A stretch of 29,600 bases of DNA from Candidatus Bathyarchaeota archaeon (GCA_026014905.1 JAOZHK010000051.1:1-29600), one strand, 5' to 3'. Counted from the stretch's first letter, positions 8,065 through 14,794 are shown. The notes: generated by a model from the letters alone, not told the origin. Numbers and translations: made by a program.

Positions 8065-9021
8065 GTGCATGAAGAATTAGATCACATTGATCTCAAAATC
8101 GTTAACCACCTTGAACAGGAAGGCTTTCAGAAACGAAAAATGGCCAGCCAGCTTGGCCTTTCCCGATTCACTATCAGTAGGCGAATCAAAACTTTATTTC
8201 ACAAATCCATCATTAGTGGTGGTCAAATAATTCTTCATCCACTTATACAAAAAAGTGCCCGAATCGCACTCGCGGAATTCAAAACAAATCCACACGAACC
8301 TTGGATCGCCCGATCTTTAATGAACGATGAAAATTGTGATATTCTTTACGGGATAACTGGAGAGTACTCATTATTTGCACGATTCAAGCTCTTTGATGAA
8401 ATAGAGTTCAACCAATTTCTCAAACGAATGGACACCATGATGTCCAATACCTTATTCAAAAAATATCACTTTATCCATGTCATTGACTGTTTTAAAGAGA
8501 ATCGAGTAACCTTAAAGAAAAAACAACCATACACTCACAAGCTTGACAAGACAGATCGCATCATTCTCCACATCCTCAAAAACCAGCAACGCTACGTCAT
8601 GAAACCTCGCCCCATGACGTCAATGGATGTAAGTCGCGTTTTAACCAGAATGAAGTTCCCGCTTTCTCAGCCCGCTGTTTTTCGAAGAATACAGCGTCTA
8701 AAACAAATTAAAATAATTCTTAAAGAGGGACTGAGGATAGATTATCACAAACTGGGGTTTCAAACCCGATTTATCATGAAGGTGAAAGTGAATCCGAGCG
8801 TATACAGCAGTTTAGCGCGCGAGAAATTAGCTCCTATGAAGGAAATTACTGACTTATACCGAACAAACGAGGATTACGGCCTGTTAGCGTTTATCTTGGT
8901 TCGTGATGTGAAGAATTATAATAGGTTTTTAACCCAACTCTACAATACTACCAATGTTATCGACACTTATTCTACCTTAGTTCTTGAAAATCCGTTGAAT
9001 AAACAAACTATAAGTAACTGA
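8065..9021 (+). CDS. Tandem Lrp/AsnC-like transcription regulator (two HTH-RAM units)
   Basis: A 318-residue protein, twice the length of a usual Lrp/AsnC regulator. Residues 1-55 are a helix-turn-helix (DLKIVNHLEQ, then MASQLGLSRFTISRRIKTL) followed by a ligand-domain-like stretch to about 155. A second helix-turn-helix begins near 163 (KTDRIILHILKN, then SQPAVFRRIQRLKQ) and is followed by another ligand-domain-like part ending near 305. Tandem Lrp units are known in archaea, for instance in AhbA/AhbB-like heme proteins and in duplicated regulators. The intact N-terminal recognition helix favours a DNA-binding role here. The start is GTG, with GTGAT five bases upstream; a nearby ATG is out of frame. 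The divergent position next to ahcY suggests control of itself and of methyl-cycle genes by an amino acid or related ligand, which is inference. Confidence 0.75.
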   Translation: MHEELDHIDLKIVNHLEQEGFQKRKMASQLGLSRFTISRRIKTLFHKSIISGGQIILHPLIQKSARIALAEFKTNPHEPWIARSLMNDENCDILYGITGEYSLFARFKLFDEIEFNQFLKRMDTMMSNTLFKKYHFIHVIDCFKENRVTLKKKQPYTHKLDKTDRIILHILKNQQRYVMKPRPMTSMDVSRVLTRMKFPLSQPAVFRRIQRLKQIKIILKEGLRIDYHKLGFQTRFIMKVKVNPSVYSSLAREKLAPMKEITDLYRTNEDYGLLAFILVRDVKNYNRFLTQLYNTTNVIDTYSTLVLENPLNKQTISN

Positions 9022-9066
9022 AACCCAAACAGTTATCCAGAGAGAACACCTGTCAAGTGTTAAGCA

Positions 9067-9483
9067 ATGTCCTCAAAGTCATATGAAGAGTTGTTGGAAA
9101 GCGCATTATCCCAGCTACCTCAAGAAGTCACGCGGCAAGCGCGGTTTGAACTACCCGAACCAGCCAGTTCCGTCATGGGAAGTCGAACAATTCTTTACAA
9201 CATCAAAGAGATCGCGGATGTCGTCCGTCGCCCACGAGAACATATCCTGAAATTCCTCGCTAAAGAGTTAGCGACAGCAGGTAACATTACGTCCAATCAA
9301 GCTGTTTTCCAGGGAAGGTTTGATAATGCCACGATTAAACGATTGATTGCTCGGTATGCCCAAGAATATATCTTCTGTCCCATTTGTAACCAACCAGATA
9401 CAAGAATTGAAAAGGAAGGCCGATACAATTTTCTCATCTGCGAGGCATGTGGAGCCAAATCGTCAGCAAGAAGGAATCTTTAG
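9067..9483 (+). CDS. eif2b: Translation initiation factor 2 subunit beta (aIF2 beta)
   Basis: A 138-residue protein of standard length for archaeal IF2 beta, the small subunit of the GTP-dependent complex that brings initiator Met-tRNA to the ribosome. An N-terminal helix (SYEELLESAL) binds the gamma subunit. The central alpha-beta part (SRTILYNIKEIADVVRRP...ILKFLAKELATAG) is characteristic. The C-terminal zinc ribbon has C104-x2-C107 and C125-x2-C128, with CGAKSSARRNL at the end. The ATG at 9067 gives the expected N-terminus. Its stop precedes the DUF424 start by only 28 bases, so the two are probably one operon, an arrangement that fits a translation-linked role. Confidence 0.96.
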   Translation: MSSKSYEELLESALSQLPQEVTRQARFELPEPASSVMGSRTILYNIKEIADVVRRPREHILKFLAKELATAGNITSNQAVFQGRFDNATIKRLIARYAQEYIFCPICNQPDTRIEKEGRYNFLICEACGAKSSARRNL

Positions 9484-9511
9484 CAGTGAAATAATAACGG
9501 GGGGACGAGGG

Positions 9512-9808
9512 TTGAACATTTCTGTCAAAGTTATGAAGCAGGGAAAAGAGGCTCTCGTAGCAGCCTGTGATGCAGAGCTCCTTGGAAAAACGTTAAAGTT
9601 TGGAAAAATCACGTTTCATGTCCGTCGTGAATTCTACGGAGGGCCATTAGTTGATGTTACGGAAGCTATTGAAATGATTAAAAACGCCTCTAGTTGTAAT
9701 CTGGTTGGACCTAAGATAATTGATGAGGCTGTGCGCCAAGGATTAGTCCATCCTCAAGCAATTCTAAATATTGCTGGGATTCCTCACACTCAAATATTGA
9801 AGGTATAA
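9512..9808 (+). CDS. DUF424 family protein
   Basis: A 98-residue archaeal protein of unknown biochemical role. The body ISVKVMKQGKEALVAACD, LLGKTL, FYGGPLVDV, NLVGPKIIDEAVRQGLV, and IAGIPHTQIL carries the hallmarks of DUF424 (PF04242). The frame is open further upstream into aIF2 beta, but the family begins a few residues before the VKV strand. The TTG at 9512 is preceded by a purine-rich GGGGGACGAGG, so I place the start there; an ATG at 9533 would remove the first strand. It lies 28 bases after aIF2 beta on the same strand. The position suggests a link with translation. Confidence 0.85.
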   Translation: MNISVKVMKQGKEALVAACDAELLGKTLKFGKITFHVRREFYGGPLVDVTEAIEMIKNASSCNLVGPKIIDEAVRQGLVHPQAILNIAGIPHTQILKV

Positions 9809-9902
9809 GAGGCAATTCCGCACATTTTTCATAAAATTTCAAGGCACATGCTTCAATTTAATTATATGTGCGTACAAGCTAAGCTGATCTCGAAGATTAC
9901 GC

Positions 9903-10103
9903 TTATGCGGTTTCTTTCAATAAATTCATGGCTTTGGATATATCGCTGGGATTTATCAGCGACGATCCGCAGTGAGGACATTTCCACCCACGAATCATGC
10001 AAGCATCATCATAATATACAACCGTGGGTTCAGTTAGAACCTCACATAAAATGCATTTTGGGTTCGCCATCCACCGTCTCTTTTGGCGCTTCAAGTGACC
10101 CAT
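9903..10103 (-). CDS. Small zinc-ribbon protein of unknown function
   Basis: A 66-residue protein, or 55 residues from an inner ATG at 10068-10070. It has two CxxC knuckles, KCILC and KCPHCG, separated by about 20 residues with TVVYYDDACMIRGW, then a short helix (DISKAMNLLKE). This is a classic single zinc ribbon and could bind nucleic acid or protein. No family was recognised with confidence. It is on the same strand as the membrane protein and CdvB genes upstream, but 150 bases separate it from the nearest one, so it may have its own promoter. The inner ATG has GGTGG touching it, too close for an ideal ribosome site, so the outer start is kept. Confidence 0.65.
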   Translation of the reverse strand: MGHLKRQKRRWMANPKCILCEVLTEPTVVYYDDACMIRGWKCPHCGSSLINPSDISKAMNLLKETA

Positions 10104-10253
10104 ACTGCATCCGTATTAACATATCTGCACACTCTATTAACCATTTGCCAAAAAATTTATATTATTCAGAAAAGGGACTCTGTGATCCTATCAGCTCAGA
10201 TAACAAGTTAAAAAAAAGAAAAAGTGAGCTAGTGCACAAAGGGAGCTTTTGGA

Positions 10254-10484
10254 TTATCGGTTTCTAGAGAAATGAGCAAATACCACAACGATAATCGTTG
10301 ATAGAAGAGCGCCCACGGTTCCAGAAACAAACCAAGGAGACATCATAACATTGACGATCGAAGGGGGGGTGAACCGTATCAAATTATTGGAAACGAACCA
10401 ATTGAAAATGAAGTATGCTATAGTTCCCACTATGAAGCCGAAGATTGCAAACGTCGTCAGTACTTTCGTTCTCTCATAGGCCAT
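10254..10484 (-). CDS. Small membrane protein with two transmembrane helices
   Basis: A 76-residue protein. Residues 8-30 (TTFAIFGFIVGTIAYFIFNWF) and 50-70 (WFVSGTVGALLSTIIVVVFA) are strongly hydrophobic, with positive ends (MAYERTK and HFSRNR), so both termini probably face the cytoplasm. No family was recognised. AGGTG lies nine bases before the ATG. It follows cdvB by 20 bases on the same strand, which strongly suggests co-transcription. Since CdvB polymers act at the membrane, an anchoring or targeting partner is a reasonable idea, but it is inference from position alone. Confidence 0.75.
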   Translation of the reverse strand: MAYERTKVLTTFAIFGFIVGTIAYFIFNWFVSNNLIRFTPPSIVNVMMSPWFVSGTVGALLSTIIVVVFAHFSRNR

Positions 10485-10504
10485 GATTCATGGCACCTAG
10501 AAAT

Positions 10505-11143
10505 TTATGGGTTAGGTCCCCGCTCCACTGAGTCCGTCATAGGTAATTGCGGAAAACCGTCTTTGACTTTTTGTTCTGCGATTACTGTCGCTTCTTCAAG
10601 GATTTTCTCAGCATCCTCGCCTGTGGCTATTGAGCTCCACGATTGACTCGTTGTTTCACCGACTTCGAGAATTAAACTATCTAATGTTTGACCAATGTTT
10701 CCTAATTGCATTGATACTTCTGGGATAACGCCAGATAGACTCCCTCTAATATTTTGAATTACTTTAGATGCTGGGACCACCTCGGCTGCAACATCTCCGA
10801 AGTCCTTTACTGTTTCAAGACGCAAAGTAACTTGTTCTATTGCAAGACGACTGGTGATGATGGTATGCGCCATTTTCCTGACTTGTGCACATTCATTAGC
10901 ATACATAATTGCTACAGCAGAATTTTTATCCTCTTGTGATCGAACGCACTTATTGAAGAGTGTCTTATGCTTACGTTCCATTCGTAAATGTGAGTCATCA
11001 AGCTTCTTTTGAACCATGTTAAGTCGATAGACAGTACTCGATATTTTGTTTCTTAAGGGTACAGGATGCATTTTTTCGACGATTCGTTTTGTGAGTGGTG
11101 GCTGCTTCTCCCTTGTCCAGTCAGAGATAAACCTGTTAGACAA
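10505..11143 (-). CDS. cdvB: CdvB-type ESCRT-III (Snf7 family) protein
   Basis: A 212-residue ESCRT-III protein of the archaeal CdvB group, which forms filaments that constrict membranes in cell division. Residues 15-165 form the helical core: basic PVPLRNKISSTVYRLNMV, then KKLDDSHLRMERKHKTLFNKCV, AVAIMYANECAQVRKMAHTI, LAIEQVTLRLETVKDFGDV, and the RGSLSGVIPEVSMQLGNI segment typical of crenarchaeal CdvB. The C-terminus has EDAEKILEEATVIAEQKV and FPQLP, as in CdvB1/B2-like paralogues. The winged helix of the long Sulfolobus CdvB is missing. The start is TTG, with a strong AGGAGG six bases upstream. No cdvA or cdvC (Vps4) gene lies in the window. It is followed by a two-helix membrane protein. 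The family is firm; which paralogue this is remains open. Confidence 0.92.
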   Translation of the reverse strand: MSNRFISDWTREKQPPLTKRIVEKMHPVPLRNKISSTVYRLNMVQKKLDDSHLRMERKHKTLFNKCVRSQEDKNSAVAIMYANECAQVRKMAHTIITSRLAIEQVTLRLETVKDFGDVAAEVVPASKVIQNIRGSLSGVIPEVSMQLGNIGQTLDSLILEVGETTSQSWSSIATGEDAEKILEEATVIAEQKVKDGFPQLPMTDSVERGPNP

Positions 11144-11295
11144 ATTGTATCCTCCTCTTTTTGATTAACTTTTTCCAAAAGTTCCTTTTAGATTTTCATC
11201 ATTACTTTTGTGAAAAAATTCAGATGAAAAGGGATGTATTTGCGTCAAAAATGTTAATTGTTTTTAGTTTCACCCATTCTAGTAATACAATGAAA

Positions 11296-11318
11296 TATCC
11301 TTGATTATAACAAGGATA
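11296..11318. promoter_or_regulatory. Perfect 8-base inverted repeat in the cdvB/tRNA spacer
   Basis: TATCCTTG (11296-11303) and CAAGGATA (11311-11318) are exact inverted copies separated by seven AT bases. The symmetry and AT-rich centre fit a dimeric regulator site. It is about 150 bases before cdvB and about 75 before tRNA-Thr. A hairpin role is also possible. Confidence 0.4.
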
Positions 11319-11349
11319 CATAACTCTTTAAATTACCATACGAAAAAAA

Positions 11350-11357
11350 GTTAAATA
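11350..11357 (+). promoter_or_regulatory. TATA-like box for tRNA-Thr
   Basis: GTTAAATA lies about 25 bases before 11381, where the first of two copies of the tRNA 5' heptamer begins. The spacing predicts transcription starting at or just before that first copy, which matters for deciding the true 5' end of the tRNA. Confidence 0.45.
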
Positions 11358-11380
11358 GGAACCTGCTTAAACATTTTCAT

Positions 11381-11401
11381 GCCCCGGCGATATTGCCCCG
11401 G
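11381..11401 (+). repeat. 14-base direct repeat unit at the tRNA-Thr 5' end
   Basis: GCCCCGG occurs at 11381 and again at 11395, separated by CGATATT. Both copies match the 3' acceptor strand. Only the second is followed by T, as expected for position 8. The first copy may be leader removed by RNase P, a duplication, or a third intron boundary: removing any 14-base unit starting inside the repeat gives the same product. Confidence 0.7.
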
Positions 11402-11508
11402 TTCCCAACTTCTTGGAGCGGGAGAGCATAGCCTGGTTATTGCAACAGCTTGGTAACAACCGACTGAAAAGTTGTAGGTCGCGGGTCCAAATCCCGCCCG
11501 GGGCTCCA
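11395..11508 (+). tRNA. tRNA-Thr(GGU) with two apparent introns
   Basis: Acceptor GCCCCGG (11395-11401) pairs with CCGGGGC (11498-11504); U73 and an encoded CCA follow, as in archaeal tRNA-Thr. D arm: GCAT, loop AGCCTGGTTA, TTGC (11426-11443). Anticodon stem ACAGC (11445-11449) pairs with GTTGT (11471-11475) around loop TTGGT-A-A, anticodon GGT at 11452-11454. About 14 bases (near 11456-11469) interrupt the loop at the usual 37/38 site; TTGG can pair with CCGA in the intron. About 22 bases (near 11403-11424) interrupt the gene around positions 8/9 and contain a CCAA-CTTC-TTGG hairpin; exact borders are ambiguous. T arm: GCGGG, loop TCCAAAT, CCCGC, so position 55 is C rather than T. A second copy of GCCCCGG lies at 11381-11387. 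Identity is firm; intron limits and the 5' end are not. Confidence 0.85.
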
Positions 11509-11549
11509 TAACTAATGCGTTAGGATATAGGAATTAAAATAAGTAGAAA

Positions 11550-11584
11550 ATAACATTTGCTTGCGTGTAAACGTAAAGTGTTAT
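11550..11584. terminator. Imperfect stem-loop between tRNA-Thr and the cupin gene
   Basis: ATAACATTT (11550-11558) pairs with AAAGTGTTAT (11575-11584), with one bulged G. It lies between the 3' ends of two convergent genes, so a two-way end signal is plausible. No strong T-run follows on either strand, so confidence is modest. Confidence 0.35.
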
Positions 11585-11598
11585 TGACGCGATATCGG

Positions 11599-11940
11599 TT
11601 ATCGTTTCAGAGGTGGCGCAAAGATAACTAATTGACTAAATGTTTGATCTCCAACGTTGTGATGTTGATGTGTTTCACCTGGAGGTATGTAAATCAGAGT
11701 CCCAGAAGTTCCAATAATTTTTTTACTTCCCGAGGTGATCGCACATTTGCCTGAAAGCACATAAAGCAGTTCCTCAACCTCTCTGGTTTGAACATCAGAC
11801 TTCCAACCGGCAGGAACTTCCATCCAAATGACTTCAACGTTTTTAGAGCCGAGAGCCTCATTAATCAAAGTTTTGGCTGCTCGTCCCGGTTCTAATCGAC
11901 TCGATTTCACTTCAGTTACTGACATAACCTTCATGGTCAT
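11599..11940 (-). CDS. Single-domain cupin protein
   Basis: A protein of 113 residues from the ATG at 11938-11940. The frame continues 19 codons upstream, but those codons give a poor leader (YYYF) and overlap a likely promoter: TTTAAAC lies about 35 bases before this ATG, so a nearly leaderless message is expected. The core is a cupin barrel: EVIWMEVPAGWKSDVQTREVEELLYVLSGKC, then TLIYIPPGETHQHHNV with several His. In the first cupin motif the usual His pair is not evident (the segment reads TREVEELLYVLSG), while the second motif keeps its His cluster. Metal binding may therefore be incomplete or altered. No ligand can be named. It converges on tRNA-Thr and is divergent from a zinc-finger miniprotein. 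Confidence 0.8.
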   Translation of the reverse strand: MTMKVMSVTEVKSSRLEPGRAAKTLINEALGSKNVEVIWMEVPAGWKSDVQTREVEELLYVLSGKCAITSGSKKIIGTSGTLIYIPPGETHQHHNVGDQTFSQLVIFAPPLKR

Positions 11941-12049
11941 TACCAGAAAATAATAATAGGAAACGGAGTTTAAATGCCTTCTGTCACGGCTTAACACAGA
12001 AGTTTTACGTATAAGCGTGCGTGTATGTGACTCTGTGAAAATCTTAAAA

Positions 12050-12058
12050 AATATATAT
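12050..12058 (+). promoter_or_regulatory. TATA box for the zinc-finger miniprotein
   Basis: AATATATAT about 30 bases before the ATG at 12087. The predicted start of transcription is within a few bases of the start codon, fitting the absence of a ribosome site there. Confidence 0.45.
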
Positions 12059-12086
12059 CTGTAATAGCTAAAGTATCAGAATTAAA

Positions 12087-12311
12087 ATGGATAAAGCAGA
12101 TATCGTCTCTAAGTGTGATTGCTGTGATAAGCACGGAGAAAATCTGAGCCTCCTTTCAGCCAATCATAAAGAAAGAGGATGGGTGAAGGTGTGCAAAGAC
12201 TGTTGGACAACCTTATACTCAAACAATGCAATGATCGCAGGAACGGGTACTTCTGGATCTGTGACTCGCAGTAGTTCCCCATGTAGCTCATGTCCTGGAT
12301 GCCGTTTTTAA
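12087..12311 (+). CDS. Cysteine-rich zinc-finger miniprotein
   Basis: A 74-residue protein with KCDCCDKHGE near the N-terminus, GWVKVCKDCWTTLY in the middle and CSSCPGCRF at the end. The first two pairs look like one zinc site; the last, with CxxCxxC spacing behind a Ser/Thr/Gly-rich linker, could be a second metal or redox site. No family was recognised. There is no clear ribosome site; a TATA box just upstream suggests a leaderless message. Its last 22 bases overlap a 36-residue reading frame in another frame, which may be translated with it. Confidence 0.6.
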   Translation: MDKADIVSKCDCCDKHGENLSLLSANHKERGWVKVCKDCWTTLYSNNAMIAGTGTSGSVTRSSSPCSSCPGCRF

Positions 12312-12400
12312 CTATACAAGCTTCAACCAACGCACGTGTAAAACAGGACGCAGTCTTTGATGCCATAGAAGCAGGTATCAAGTTAGCACTTGATCACTGA
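12290..12400 (+). CDS. Tiny ORF overlapping the zinc-finger gene
   Basis: A possible 36-residue peptide starting MSWMPFLTIQ and ending IKLALDH, with an amphipathic helix (VKQDAVFDAIEAGIKLAL). Two Met codons are available, at 12290 and 12299. The composition looks protein-like, with regular heptad-like spacing and few rare residues, and the overlap of 22 bases with the preceding gene would allow coupled translation. It could equally be the remnant C-terminus of a lost gene. No family was recognised. Confidence 0.35.
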   Translation: MSWMPFLTIQASTNARVKQDAVFDAIEAGIKLALDH

Positions 12401-12403
12401 TAC

Positions 12404-12420
12404 GTTGGACTCGCACCAAC
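12404..12420. terminator. Short hairpin between convergent genes
   Basis: GTTGG and CCAAC (five pairs, seven-base loop) just after the tiny ORF and before the 3' end of the FAD dehydrogenase gene. It is a weak end-signal candidate without a long T-run. Confidence 0.25.
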
Positions 12421-12476
12421 TCAAGAACCAAATTATGATTTCTTAACGTTTGGATTTGTGAATTTGCCGATCATAA

Positions 12477-13901
12477 CTATTCTTTAGGGTTGTTTGTTTC
12501 TTCCAGTAAAGGTACAGGTATATCGTTCTTCTGTAAGATACCCCATGCTGCAATTACTCCGGTAGCTGCAGCAGTCACTAAGCCTCTGGATAGCCCTGCT
12601 CCATCACCTGCAACAAAAAGGTTCTCGATAGGTGTTTCAAGATGATGATTTGTTTTAATCCGGTTTGCTGAAAATTTGACCTCTGGTGCATACAGAAGCG
12701 TGGAATTAGAGGAAACTCCTGGAATTACGTTATTAAGTTTATCTAAGCCTTCAACAAGATCGGTGACGATTCGGTGTGGTAACCCCATACTGACATCTCC
12801 TGGAGTTACATTTAGAAGCGTGGGTTTAACATTTCCCCGTTGTAATCGTTCCCATGTGGATCGACGCCCCGCTTTAAGGTCGCCAAGGCGTTGAAGAATG
12901 GGTTTTCCTCCGCCCAAGGTCGTGGCTTGCATCGCGATCATTCGGCCGTACGCGGTTGTGTCCTCTAAAGGCTTGGTTAAGCCAACCCGGACTAAGAAAG
13001 CGAAATTAGAGTTTGAAGATAGTTTATCCGTCATCGCGTGTCCATTGACCCCAATGAATCCATCATACATTTCTTGTACTACAAATCCTCTCGCGTTCAC
13101 ACAGAAGGTGCGTACAAAATCATCATATGTATCTGTATAAATATGGAATTTAGGGTCGCGATTGATTTTTGTGATTGGGGCCATGACAACAGCGGGAACT
13201 TCCACGCGCACACCAATATCTATTGGCTGATATTCAGAGGGTATTTTTAACCTTTGAGCTTCCTGAGCTAACCAATTTGCACCACTTCGACCTGGAGCTA
13301 AGATGATGTACTTGCTCGGTATTGTGGTTCCATTTTGAAGAACCACACAGTTCTCATCTATGCGGGACACTTTTTCTTTAAGAAGAAATTTGCAGTTCTT
13401 TTTCACTAGATGGTTTTTCATATTTTCTATGACGCGGGGGGCGTTATCTGTGCCAATGTGTCGTTGAGGAATCGAGAGAAAATTGACGCCCACAGCTGCA
13501 GCTTTGCGTTTTAATTCTTCAACTTCTTCGTGTTTTGGGTTGTATGTCTTTGTAGGTGCTCCATTTTGAAGAAAAATGTTATCAACATATTTTATGAGTT
13601 TGTGGGCTGTTTGCTCATCAACAAACTCGGTAAGATTGCCACCAATGTCCACTCGTAAATTGAGTAATCCACTTGATAGGGTGCCCGCTCCGCCTACCCC
13701 ACACATGATTGAGCAGGGGGAACATTTTGTACAACTCTTATAGGCGGTGGCTGGACAGATGCGATCCTCAACGTCTCGTCCCATATCAATGATGAGTGTC
13801 TTCAACTCGCTGTTTTCAACGAGTTCCATCGCTGCAAATAAGCCAGCAGGACCAGCTCCAACTATTGCTACATCAACATCCAACGAAAAAGCCTCGGACA
13901 A
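12477..13901 (-). CDS. FAD-dependent dehydrogenase (COG2509 type)
   Basis: A 474-residue flavoprotein. Residues 8-20 (VDVAIVGAGPAGLFAAM) are the Rossmann FAD site, and IDMGRD ends the second strand. CPATAYKSCTKCSPCSIMCGVGGAGTLSSG has a run of cysteines, followed by LLNLRVDIGGNLTEF, a signature of COG2509. IILAPGRSGANWL and the C-terminal ENLFVAGDGAGLSRGLVTAAATG complete the FAD domain. The physiological substrate of this widespread family is not known to me; relatives are annotated as BFD-like or geranylgeranyl-reductase-like oxidoreductases. The extra cysteines could be redox-active. The start is either TTG at 13899-13901 after AGGT, or a TTG six codons later after GAGG. It is divergent from nth across about 140 bases. 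Confidence 0.85.
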   Translation of the reverse strand: MSEAFSLDVDVAIVGAGPAGLFAAMELVENSELKTLIIDMGRDVEDRICPATAYKSCTKCSPCSIMCGVGGAGTLSSGLLNLRVDIGGNLTEFVDEQTAHKLIKYVDNIFLQNGAPTKTYNPKHEEVEELKRKAAAVGVNFLSIPQRHIGTDNAPRVIENMKNHLVKKNCKFLLKEKVSRIDENCVVLQNGTTIPSKYIILAPGRSGANWLAQEAQRLKIPSEYQPIDIGVRVEVPAVVMAPITKINRDPKFHIYTDTYDDFVRTFCVNARGFVVQEMYDGFIGVNGHAMTDKLSSNSNFAFLVRVGLTKPLEDTTAYGRMIAMQATTLGGGKPILQRLGDLKAGRRSTWERLQRGNVKPTLLNVTPGDVSMGLPHRIVTDLVEGLDKLNNVIPGVSSNSTLLYAPEVKFSANRIKTNHHLETPIENLFVAGDGAGLSRGLVTAAATGVIAAWGILQKNDIPVPLLEETNNPKE

Positions 13902-14039
13902 GCCAGACCTAGTTTGAAGTATCGAAGGAACCTAATATACTATATGCTTCAGTCAAAAGACCAGATAGAGCAAATCTGAGTCGAAATAGATAAGTTTCGT
14001 TAACAAGAATAGTGTTATCAGAAACGTGGAGTGCAAACA

Positions 14040-14714
14040 ATGTGGAAAGCAAAAACGGAAGCAAAACAACGGCAAATGCGCGTCATAATACAACGATTAG
14101 AAAAACGCTTTCCCGGTCCGCATGACGTGTTTATCAAACAGCCGTTTCCACTTCTGATTGCAACTATTTTGTCACAGAATACGTCAGATACGAACTCTCG
14201 ACGAGCGTTTCGTAGTCTTGAAGCCCAATTTGCAATCACTCCCGATGTTTTAGCTTCTTTGTCTCCAGAGGAGATACAACCCTACATTAAAATTGCTGGA
14301 CTCTACAGAATTCGAAGCCAAAGAATCATTAATGTGTCAAAGATTATTCTAGACAGATTTCAGGGAAATATATGGAATATTCTACATCTTTCAATCAAGA
14401 ACGCACGAGAACAACTATTAAAGATTCCTGGAATAGGTCCAAAAACTGCCGATATTCTTTTAGCTTTTGTTATGAAGTACCCAACTATGCCTATCGATAC
14501 CAATATCTTCAGAGTTGCTCTACGAATCGGTATCGTTAATGGTCGAAAATATCAGACCACACAAAAAGCATTAGAAGAGCTTATTCCGAAAAAGAAGATG
14601 CAAACGATGCACTTACTCCTCATACAGCACGGACGAGAGATTTGTAAACCACGAACTCCAGTATGTCAGCAGTGTCCAATCGATGAGTGTTGTGATTATC
14701 CACTCAAAACATAG
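14040..14714 (+). CDS. nth: Endonuclease III (DNA glycosylase/AP lyase)
   Basis: A protein of 224 residues from the ATG at 14040, which has GGAGTG seven bases upstream; a GTG three codons earlier is possible. Endonuclease III removes oxidised pyrimidines and cuts at abasic sites in base-excision repair. Seen: PFPLLIATILSQNTSD (DNA-binding helix), the helix-hairpin-helix LLKIPGIGPKTADILL with the catalytic Lys, and MPIDTNIFRVALR with the catalytic Asp. The C-terminal 4Fe-4S loop has CKPRTPVC followed by QQC and CC (C-x6-C-x2-C-x4/5-C). Length and motifs are normal. It precedes a rubredoxin gene by 80 bases, which has its own TATA box. Confidence 0.95.
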   Translation: MWKAKTEAKQRQMRVIIQRLEKRFPGPHDVFIKQPFPLLIATILSQNTSDTNSRRAFRSLEAQFAITPDVLASLSPEEIQPYIKIAGLYRIRSQRIINVSKIILDRFQGNIWNILHLSIKNAREQLLKIPGIGPKTADILLAFVMKYPTMPIDTNIFRVALRIGIVNGRKYQTTQKALEELIPKKKMQTMHLLLIQHGREICKPRTPVCQQCPIDECCDYPLKT

Positions 14715-14743
14715 CTAGCTAACCATTTGAATTTCTCTAAAGA

Positions 14744-14751
14744 TTTATAAA
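14744..14751 (+). promoter_or_regulatory. TATA box for rubredoxin
   Basis: TTTATAAA, a near-consensus archaeal TATA element about 50 bases before the rubredoxin ATG. Transcription would begin near 14775, leaving a short leader that holds the strong AGGTGAG ribosome site at 14784-14790. Confidence 0.65.
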
Positions 14752-14794
14752 GTGCTAAAGCAGGAGTAGGAAGTAAAATTTTCAGGTGAGAAAT

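Noticed and set aside
9347..9511. Extended N-terminus of the DUF424 protein inside aIF2 beta
   Set aside because: The extra residues have no counterpart in DUF424, and a purine-rich ribosome site precedes the TTG at 9512.
9848..10267. Plus-strand 139-codon frame over the zinc-ribbon gene
   Set aside because: Composition is not protein-like and it lies opposite the zinc ribbon with its clear CxxC pairs.
11381..11387. True 5' end of tRNA-Thr at the first GCCCCGG copy
   Set aside because: It is not followed by T8; the second copy is. Kept as a possible leader or third intron boundary rather than the main call.
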